Below the pieces are notes generated by a model. It had not been told where the DNA came from. It worked only from the letters and a program-made list of their open reading frames with translations, and did no database searches. This document shows, one piece after another, positions 44,050 through 50,170 of a stretch of DNA of 50,170 nt. Every line of letters starts with the position of its first letter. Within the stretch, counting starts at the first letter, position 1. Both the position numbers and the translations under genes were made by a program. The DNA lies in the NCBI GenBank assembly GCA_050329835.1, contig JBHJOJ010000043.1:1-50170 (forward strand). Direction: 5' to 3'. This DNA comes from JANNOG01 sp050329835. GTDB lineage: Bacteria > Actinomycetota > Actinomycetes > Actinomycetales > JBBAYJ01.

Positions 44050-45659
44050 GGGCCCTCCCGGCTGCGGCCCTGGCTCTGGGCCGCGCTCTGCTGGTGGACC
44101 TGCAGCGTGCCGGGCCCGGGCTCGGAGGCCGGGAACCGCACCACCTCGACGTCGGTCGAGCGGACCCGCGCCTCCTCCGCGCCGTCGGCCGGCTCGTCGA
44201 CCGCCACCACCCAGGTGTCCTTGGACCCGCCGCCCTGGCTGGAGTTGACGACGAGGGTGGCCTCCCGCAGCGCGACCCGGGTCAGCCCGCCCGGCAGCAC
44301 CCACACCCGCTCGCCGGAGTTCACGGCGAACGGCCGCAGGTCGACGTGCCGCGGGGCCAGGCCGTGCCCGACCAGGGTCGGGGTCGTCGACAGTGCGACG
44401 ACGGGCTGGGCGATCCAGCCCCGGGGGTCGGCCTGCAGGCGGTGCCGCAGCTCGTCCAGCTCGGGGCGCGACGCCGCGGGCCCGATGACAATGCCCTTGC
44501 CGCCGGAGCCGTCGACGGGCTTGACGACCAGTTCGCCGAGGCGGTCGAGGACCTCGGCGCGGGCCTCGGGCTCCGCCAGCCGCCAGGTCGGCACGTTGTC
44601 GAGGACGGGTTCCTCGCCCAGGTAGTAGCGGATGAGGTCGGGCACGTAGGTGTAGAGCAGCTTGTCGTCGGCGACGCCGTTGCCCACCGCGTTGGCGATG
44701 GTGACGTTGCCGGCGCGGGCGGCGTTGAGCAGTCCCGGGCAGCCGAGCATGGAGTCGGCCCGGAAGTGCAGCGGGTCGAGGAAGTCGTCGTCGATGCGCC
44801 GGTAGACGACGTCGACCCGGCGCTCGCCGTCGGTGGTGAGCATCCGCACCCGGTTGCCGGTGCACACCAGGTCACGGCCGACGACCAGCTCGACGCCCAT
44901 CGACCGGGCCAGCAGGGCGTGCTCGAAGTACGCGCTGTTGTAGACGCCGGGGGTGAGAAGGACGACGGTCGGGTTGTCGACCCCGGCGGGCGCCGCCGCC
45001 TTGAGGGCCTGGAGCAGCCGCTCGGGGTAGTCGGACACCGGCCGGACCCGGTGGGCGGCGAACGCCTCGGGGAAGACCTGGGTCATGGCGAGGCGGTTCT
45101 CCATGACGTAGGAGACCCCACTGGGGACCCGGATGTTGTCCTCCAGGACGCGGAACCGGCCGTCGACGTCGCGGACGAGGTCGGTGCCCGACACGTGGAC
45201 CCGGACCCCGTTGGGCGGCTCGATCCCGGCCGCCTGGCGGAGGAGGTGCGGGCTGGACATGAGGACGGCCCGCGGCACCACCCCGTCGCGGACGGCCGAC
45301 ATCGGCCCGTAGACGTCGGCGAGGAAGCGCTCCAGGGCGTGCACCCGCTGGGTGACCCCGGCCTCGACGACCCGCCACTCCTCCCCCGGGATGACGCGCG
45401 GGACGATGTCGAGGGGGAACGGCCGCTCCTCCCCGCCGAGGTCGAAGGTGACCCCGCGGTCGAGGAAGGTGCTGGCGAGGGCGTCGGCCCGAGCCCGCAG
45501 CCCGGCCGTGCCCAGCTCGGCGATCGCCGCGTGGACGCCGCGGTAGACGTCGCGGACCCCGCCCACGGGGTCCACCATCTCGTCCCAGGCGGGCGTCGCC
45601 GTCGGCCGCGCCCGGTAGCCGGCCAGCAGCCCGGCGCGCGCGTCGACCGGGTCCGTCAC
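44043..45659 (-). CDS. Circularly permuted type 2 ATP-grasp protein (DUF404/DUF407)
   Basis: The 538-residue protein has PFPLDIVPRVIPGEEWRVVEAGVTQRVHALERFLADVYGP near 80-120, followed by VLEDNIRVPSGVSYVMENR and, later, ELVVKPVDGSGGKGIVIG, the ATP-binding loop, and VVNSSQGGGSKDTWV near 480. This family joins an acid to an amine with ATP and is the presumed ligase of the three-protein cluster. GTG or ATG start at 45659. Divergent from rpsT with about 100 bp between. Confidence 0.9.
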   Translation of the reverse strand: MTDPVDARAGLLAGYRARPTATPAWDEMVDPVGGVRDVYRGVHAAIAELGTAGLRARADALASTFLDRGVTFDLGGEERPFPLDIVPRVIPGEEWRVVEAGVTQRVHALERFLADVYGPMSAVRDGVVPRAVLMSSPHLLRQAAGIEPPNGVRVHVSGTDLVRDVDGRFRVLEDNIRVPSGVSYVMENRLAMTQVFPEAFAAHRVRPVSDYPERLLQALKAAAPAGVDNPTVVLLTPGVYNSAYFEHALLARSMGVELVVGRDLVCTGNRVRMLTTDGERRVDVVYRRIDDDFLDPLHFRADSMLGCPGLLNAARAGNVTIANAVGNGVADDKLLYTYVPDLIRYYLGEEPVLDNVPTWRLAEPEARAEVLDRLGELVVKPVDGSGGKGIVIGPAASRPELDELRHRLQADPRGWIAQPVVALSTTPTLVGHGLAPRHVDLRPFAVNSGERVWVLPGGLTRVALREATLVVNSSQGGGSKDTWVVAVDEPADGAEEARVRSTDVEVVRFPASEPGPGTLQVHQQSAAQSQGRSREGPC

Positions 45660-45761
45660 CCGGGTATCATGGCGGGTCGGCCGGCGCGGGGACCGGGCAT
45701 GACGACGCTCGACCCCCGACCGTCACACGGACTTCACACGAGAGAGCTGGGGCATCAACGC

Positions 45762-46022
45762 GTGGCGAACATCAAGTCGCAGATCAAGCGGAACCGCCAG
45801 AACGAGAAGGCGCGCCTGCGGAACAAGGCCGCCAAGTCCGAGCTGCGGACGCTGGTGCGGCGCTTCCGCGAGGCCGCGCAGGCCGGCGAGGCCGACCAGG
45901 CCCGCGACGCGCTGCGCGCCGCGGGCCGCAAGCTCGACAAGGCCGCCTCCAAGGGTGTGATCCACAAGAACCAGGCCGCGAACCGCAAGGCGGCGATGGC
46001 CTCGCGCCTCAACCAGCTCTGA
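45762..46022 (+). CDS. rpsT: 30S ribosomal protein S20
   Basis: A primary 16S rRNA-binding protein. The 86 residues read ANIKSQIKRNRQNEKARLRNKAAKSELRT at the start and end in KGVIHKNQAANRKAAMASRLNQL, a very basic helical bundle as in all S20 proteins. GTG at 45762 is the only start that fits the usual VANIKSQ N-terminus. The opposite-strand holA follows convergently. It carries a TATCAT at 45665 that could be part of its promoter, unsupported by a clear -35. Confidence 0.96.
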   Translation: MANIKSQIKRNRQNEKARLRNKAAKSELRTLVRRFREAAQAGEADQARDALRAAGRKLDKAASKGVIHKNQAANRKAAMASRLNQL

Positions 46023-46073
46023 CCGTCGCGGTCTCGGGACCGGACGTGGCCGGTCGTGGTCACGCCATCGGTC

Positions 46074-47141
46074 TCAGCCGCGCCGGGCCGCCACCACGGC
46101 GAGGGCCGCCCGTTCGAGGGCGTATCCGGCGGGGAACGCCCCGGTCTCGCCCTTGACCGCGGCGTCGGCGTCGGCCAGGGCGACGATCGCCCGGGCCAGA
46201 CCGTCCGGGGTCCAGTGGCGCAGGTCGCGCTGGGCGCGCTCGACCTGCCACGGCGGCAGCCCGAGGTCCCGGGCCAGACCGGCGGCCGGCCCGCGGCCCG
46301 CGGCGGCGACGCGTGCCATGGTGCGCAGCTTGGACCCGATCGCCCCGATGACGAGGACGGGCTCGACGCGCTGCAACTGGGAGTGGCGCAACAGGGCGAG
46401 GCCGTCCGCCGCGTCGCCGGCGACGAGGGCGTCGGCGACGTCGAAGCCCCGCGCCTCCCGCCGACCCGCGACGAGGACGCGGACGTTCCCAGCGGTCACG
46501 CCCTGTTCCTCGACCGTGTCGCAGAGCTGCCGGGTGACGGCCAGCAGTTCCGCGGTGTCCTGCCCGAGTGCCGCCACCAGGAGGGCCACGGCGTCCTCCT
46601 CGACCGCCACCCCGAGGCTGCGGGCGTAGGCGTGGACGGTGTCGGTCCGGGCCCGGTCGGTGGTCGGCGACGCACAGTCGACCGTCACCACGCCGGGCAG
46701 GTCGCCGAGCGCTGCGAGCACCGCCTTCCCGCCCGCCCCGCCGGCGTGCCTGGCCACGATGGTGAGGTCGGGATCGGCGTAGCGGTCCCAATGCTCCGCC
46801 ACGGCGAGCAGGTCGGCGGCGAGCGCGCCCGCGGCCGCCTCGAGCCCGCCGGCGACCACGAACCGGGCGCCGCCGAACAGTGACGGCGTGACGGCCTCCA
46901 GCAGGTCGCCCGGCGCGGCCGTGGCGGCGTCGAGCCGGTGCGGCTCCAGCGCCGGGTCGCGTTCGGCCAGGGCGTCGCGGATCCGGCGCAACGCCACGTC
47001 GGCCAACGCGTCGTCCTTGCCGGCGAGGAGGACGACGGGAGCGGGCGCGGCCCGAAAGGGGGACGTCCCACCGGGAGCGGAGGAGCTACGGCGGGACGAC
47101 GACCGGCGGGCGGGCGGCACCGGGGCAGCCTGCCACCACAC
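46074..47141 (-). CDS. holA: DNA polymerase III delta subunit
   Basis: HolA opens the beta sliding clamp in the clamp loader. The conserved region starts APVVLLAGKDDALADVALRRIRDAL near residue 33, includes FGGARFVVAGGLEAAA near 90, AELLAVTRQLCDTVEEQGVT and SQLQRVEPVLVIGAIGSKLRTMARVAAA. GTG at 47141 gives 355 residues with a nonconserved Pro/Ser-rich start; GTG near 47120 would also fit. The first 150 or so codons overlap the open frame of comEC. Confidence 0.88.
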   Translation of the reverse strand: MWWQAAPVPPARRSSSRRSSSAPGGTSPFRAAPAPVVLLAGKDDALADVALRRIRDALAERDPALEPHRLDAATAAPGDLLEAVTPSLFGGARFVVAGGLEAAAGALAADLLAVAEHWDRYADPDLTIVARHAGGAGGKAVLAALGDLPGVVTVDCASPTTDRARTDTVHAYARSLGVAVEEDAVALLVAALGQDTAELLAVTRQLCDTVEEQGVTAGNVRVLVAGRREARGFDVADALVAGDAADGLALLRHSQLQRVEPVLVIGAIGSKLRTMARVAAAGRGPAAGLARDLGLPPWQVERAQRDLRHWTPDGLARAIVALADADAAVKGETGAFPAGYALERAALAVVAARRG

Positions 47142-49723
47142 TCGGACCGCGGGGAGCCCGGAGCGGAGGACGTCGCGCCCGGGGTGCGGCGCCCCCGCCG
47201 GGCGCCGCCGAGCCGCCGCCGGGTGGTGACGCGCACCGTCCTCACCGTGCCCGGGCCGCCGCCGGCGGGGGTGGGCGGTGCGGGGCTGACCGCGACGCCG
47301 CCGGTCGAGGCCGTCACGGCGACGTGGGCGCCGGTGGCCGCGAGGGTCGCGAGCGTCTCGGGGGCGGGATGGCCGTAGTCATTGTCCCGCCCGGCGCTGG
47401 CCACGGCGACGACCGGGGCGATCCGCCGGTACAACCCGGGGACCTGGGTGCGGGAGCCGTGGTGGGCGATCGTCGTCACCTCGGCGGCGAGGAGGTCCGG
47501 GGCGAGACCGGCCAGGCGGACCTGGGCCGCGGTCTCGGCATCGCCCAGGGCGAGCACCGACGGCCCCGGGCCGTCCACCCGGACGACGACCCCGGCGTCG
47601 TTGACCGCCGTGCCGTCCCCCTCCGCCACCCCGGCGGGGTCGAGGACACGCTCGGGCCACAGCACGGTGAGGGTCAGCCCGCCGACGTCCACCCGGTGCC
47701 CCGGCCCGACTCGGGTGGTCGCGACGCCCGCGGCGCGCACCTCGGCGAGGGCGGGGGCGGCACCCGGCGCGAGGTCCGGCCCGTGCCAGACCCGGCCCAC
47801 CTCCCGTCCGGCCAGGACCGCAGCGAGGCCCCCCACGTGGTCGGCGTGGAAGTGGGTGAGGATCAGCAGGGGCACGTCACGGACCCGGGCGTCGGACAGG
47901 CACTGCGCCACCCCCGCCGGCTCGGGCCCGGTGTCGACGACCACGGCGGACTCGGGACCCGACCGGACCAGCAGGGCCTCGCCCTGGCCGACGTCGCAGG
48001 CGACGACCGCCCAGTCCCCGGGGACCCAGGTCCGGCCGGTCCGGACCGGGACCGCCACCAGGGCCAGGACCGCGACGGGGGCCACCGCCAGCGCCACCAC
48101 GCGCAGGACCCGCGACCGGGCCGGCGGGGGTGCCGGTCGGCCGCCCTCCTCGATCGGCTCCGCACCGCCCCGGGCCAGGAGGCCCGCGACCGCGACGCCC
48201 GCCGCCACCACGCCCGCCAGCGCCAGCAGGGCCCCACCCGGGCCCGCCGGCCAGGGGATCGTGGCGGCCGGTGCACCCGCGGCCGCGCCGGCGACGAACG
48301 CGATCCACCCGGCTCCGGCGGCCGCGGGCCAGGCGAGGGCCGTCCCCGCCGGCACCCACAGGGCGGAGACCGCGGCCGAGGCCGTGGCCAGCACCATGGT
48401 GGGCGCCACCACGGGACCGACGGCCAGGTTCGCGAGCACCGCGTACGGGGTGAGCACGGGGTCGAGCAGCACCAGCACCGGGGTGACCGCCGCCTGGGCA
48501 GCCGCGGTGACCGCCAGCGGGTCGGCGAGCGGGCGCGGCAGCCGTCGCCGCAGCCGCACCGCGAGCGGTCGGCCGACCAGGACGATGCCGAGAGTCGCGG
48601 ACGCGCTGAGGGCGAAGCCGAAGGACCTCGACAGCCACGGGTCGACGGCGAGCAGCACGAGCACCGCCGCGCACAGCGCGGGGGGCGCGCGGCCGGGGCG
48701 TCCCGCCAGCAGGCCGAGGAGCCCCACCCCGCCCATGGCCGCCGCCCGCAGGACACTGGGCTCGGGACGCGCCGTGAGGACCAGCGCCGCCAGCGCGGCG
48801 GCACCGGCCAGCACCTGCCACCGCCGCCGCAGCCCCGCCCAGGCGAGCAGCGCCACCAGACCGCCGCACACGACCGTGACGTTCGCCCCGGACACCGCCG
48901 ACAGGTGCGCCAGCCCCGCGTCGCGCATCCGGCCGGTCAGCTCCTCGCTCATGCCGGCGGTGTCGCCGAGCGCGAGACCCGGCAGCATCCCGGGCGCCGG
49001 GCCGGGCAGGGGGGCTGCGCCCCGGCGGGCGCTCTCGCGCACGTGCTCGGCAGCCCGCCACGGCCCGGCGGGCGGGCTGAGGAGGCGAGGGGCGGTACGC
49101 GGCCGCAGGACCGCCGACCGGCCGTCCCCGCGGTCCCGGGGCGGGGACAGCACGCCGGTGGTGGAGTACCGGGCGTCCCAGCGGACGTCCTCCCACTCCG
49201 GGCCGGCGACCACGAGGACCGGGGCGGCCACGGCCAGTCGCTCGCCCCGCCGCGTCACCGACTCGACGACCGCGGGGACGACGACGCCGCGGTGCTCCCC
49301 GGCGGGACGCGGGTCCCCGGCGACCACGACCTCGACGGCCACCGCGGCCCCGGCGGCCGCGAGCCGGGCGACCGCGCCCTCCTGACGGTGCGCCAGCCGC
49401 GGCGCCAGGGCCAGGCAGGCGGCGGAGATCACGAGGACACCGACGACCACGGCGCCGGTCACGGCGCCCGCGACACCATGACCGGCGACGCCACCGCCGG
49501 TCCGGCGGCGCCGGCCGGCGGACCATGCGACGGCCGCGGCCGCGACCCCCAGCACCAGGGCGGCTCCGCCCACCGTGGCGACGGCTCCCGCGTCCGCGCC
49601 GACCCCCCACCACGTGACGGCCCAAGCCGCGGACGCCGGCACGGCCAGCCGCCACTCGGCGGCGGCCGCCTTCCCCGGAGCGCCGACGTCCGCCGCGGCG
49701 GGCTCAGACGGTGGCCGAGTCAC
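46685..49723 (-). CDS. comEC: ComEC/Rec2 DNA-uptake channel, apparent long C-terminal read-through
   Basis: A polytopic membrane protein for DNA passage. It has an N-terminal DUF4131 region, a competence domain with many helices including GLALGDTAGMSEELTGRMRDAGLAHLSAVSG near 240, and a C-terminal metallo-beta-lactamase domain with LTHFHADHVGGL near 630. Recognisable ComEC sequence ends near GTVRTVRVTTRRR (nt about 47220). The frame nevertheless stays open for about 530 nt, of which 457 overlap holA, and that tail (ACRPSRR-like, Ser/Pro/Arg) is the shadow of holA. A lost stop, a frameshift or sequencing error near 47200 is likely. Start GTG at 49723 lies inside the comEA 3' end. Confidence 0.85.
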   Translation of the reverse strand: MTRPPSEPAAADVGAPGKAAAAEWRLAVPASAAWAVTWWGVGADAGAVATVGGAALVLGVAAAAVAWSAGRRRRTGGGVAGHGVAGAVTGAVVVGVLVISAACLALAPRLAHRQEGAVARLAAAGAAVAVEVVVAGDPRPAGEHRGVVVPAVVESVTRRGERLAVAAPVLVVAGPEWEDVRWDARYSTTGVLSPPRDRGDGRSAVLRPRTAPRLLSPPAGPWRAAEHVRESARRGAAPLPGPAPGMLPGLALGDTAGMSEELTGRMRDAGLAHLSAVSGANVTVVCGGLVALLAWAGLRRRWQVLAGAAALAALVLTARPEPSVLRAAAMGGVGLLGLLAGRPGRAPPALCAAVLVLLAVDPWLSRSFGFALSASATLGIVLVGRPLAVRLRRRLPRPLADPLAVTAAAQAAVTPVLVLLDPVLTPYAVLANLAVGPVVAPTMVLATASAAVSALWVPAGTALAWPAAAGAGWIAFVAGAAAGAPAATIPWPAGPGGALLALAGVVAAGVAVAGLLARGGAEPIEEGGRPAPPPARSRVLRVVALAVAPVAVLALVAVPVRTGRTWVPGDWAVVACDVGQGEALLVRSGPESAVVVDTGPEPAGVAQCLSDARVRDVPLLILTHFHADHVGGLAAVLAGREVGRVWHGPDLAPGAAPALAEVRAAGVATTRVGPGHRVDVGGLTLTVLWPERVLDPAGVAEGDGTAVNDAGVVVRVDGPGPSVLALGDAETAAQVRLAGLAPDLLAAEVTTIAHHGSRTQVPGLYRRIAPVVAVASAGRDNDYGHPAPETLATLAATGAHVAVTASTGGVAVSPAPPTPAGGGPGTVRTVRVTTRRRLGGARRGRRTPGATSSAPGSPRSECGGRLPRCRPPAGRRPAVAPPLPVGRPPFGPRPLPSSSSPARTTRWPTWRCAGSATPWPNATRRWSRTGSTPPRPRRATCWRPSRRHCSAAPGSWSPAGSRRPRARSPPTCSPWRSIGTATPIPTSPSWPGTPAGRAGRRCSQRSATCPAW

Positions 49724-50170
49724 GCAGCTCCTCGAGCGTGGCGGGCCCGATGCCCGGGACCGCCGCCAGGTCGTCGACCGAGGCGAAGGGGCCCGTGTCC
49801 TCCCGCCACGCCACGATGCGCTGGGCGAGCACCGGGCCGATCCCGGGCAGCTGCTCCAGCTCGCCCGCCGTCGCCGTGTTCACGTCGACGAGACCGGACG
49901 GACCGGCCCCGGAGCCCGGCGGCGGCGCACCCGGCACCGGCCCACCCCCGGCGGCGGCCGGCACCTCCTGGCCGGGCACGGGGACGAGGATCATCTCGCC
50001 GTCGGCCACCGGGCGGGCGAGGTTGATCGCCGCAACGTCGGCCTCGTCAGCCAGGCCACCGGCCGCCGCGACGGCGTCCACGACTCGGGCCCCCGGGGCG
50101 ACGACGACGATCCCCGGGGCGCCGACCGCGCCGGCGACGTGCACGGTCGCCGAGGCGGTGCCCGAGGGGA
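49704..50170 (-). CDS. comEA: ComEA family competence protein, 5' end beyond the window
   Basis: The visible 155 residues begin with a SLBB domain (VHVAGAVGAPGIVVVAPGARVVDAVAAAGG), a Pro/Gly-rich linker, then helix-hairpin-helix sequence VDVNTATAGELEQLPGIGPVLAQRIVAWRE and AAVPGIGPATLEELR at the C-terminus. The two HhH units bind double-stranded DNA at the cell surface for uptake with ComEC. The frame is open to the last base, so the membrane anchor is missing here. The stop TGA at 49704 is 20 bp inside comEC. Confidence 0.93.
   Translation of the reverse strand, partial: PSGTASATVHVAGAVGAPGIVVVAPGARVVDAVAAAGGLADEADVAAINLARPVADGEMILVPVPGQEVPAAAGGGPVPGAPPPGSGAGPSGLVDVNTATAGELEQLPGIGPVLAQRIVAWREDTGPFASVDDLAAVPGIGPATLEELRDSATV

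Noticed and set aside
45660..45761. A full promoter for rpsT with TATCAT at 45665.
   Set aside because: No matching -35 sequence at the right distance; not enough support to list as a feature.

Overview
The window comes from a very GC-rich actinomycete. Most starts are GTG, operons are packed with stop/start overlaps, HrcA has a CIRCE site, and the gene order comEA-comEC-holA-rpsT, lepA-hemW-hrcA-dnaJ-phoH-ybeY-CNNM-era, leuA-recO-uppS and zur/znu-glyS is the core layout I know from Actinomycetota, most likely Micrococcales or relatives. No rRNA, tRNA or CRISPR array is visible.

Layout. 1-2214: remains of two IS4-family elements and a Schlafen/AlbA_2 gene cut off by the IS end. 2261-5061: glyS, an aquaporin-like channel and an ABM monooxygenase. 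5088-8343: zinc importer znuABC and its Fur-family regulator. 8378-14434: a UPF0718 permease with its TIGR03943 partner, uppS, recO, a vapBC pair and leuA. 14592-19562: accessory genes (DUF1772 protein with divergent TetR, a second toxin-antitoxin pair, sucrose phosphorylase, ChaB-like and YHYH proteins). 19653-26434: era, a deaminase-fold protein, CNNM, ybeY, phoH, HIT, dnaJ, hrcA and CIRCE. 26535-31766: two DUF4870 membrane proteins around a 27-bp perfect hairpin, then hemW, a MOSC protein and lepA.

31813-45659 is a 14-kb accessory stretch between lepA and rpsT, which I expect to be close neighbours. It holds TetR, GNAT and NCS1 permease genes, a frameshifted membrane protein, a vapBC pair with a strong operator, an FMN reductase, an MmyB-type regulator, a PIN-domain remnant, metH behind an apparent S-adenosylhomocysteine riboswitch, another vapBC pair, and the ATP-grasp/alpha-E/transglutaminase cluster. 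45762-50170 returns to core genes: rpsT, holA, comEC and the 3' part of comEA.

The most notable signals are: a putative SAH riboswitch before metH whose pseudoknot strand shares bases with an anti-Shine-Dalgarno hairpin; a zinc operon with a His-rich tail on the permease, a probable ATT start for zur and a palindrome at the znuA start; the 27-bp hairpin between the two DUF4870 genes; four PIN toxin-antitoxin loci plus one remnant; an aquaporin-like channel without the selectivity-filter arginine; and a comEC frame that stays open about 450 nt into holA.
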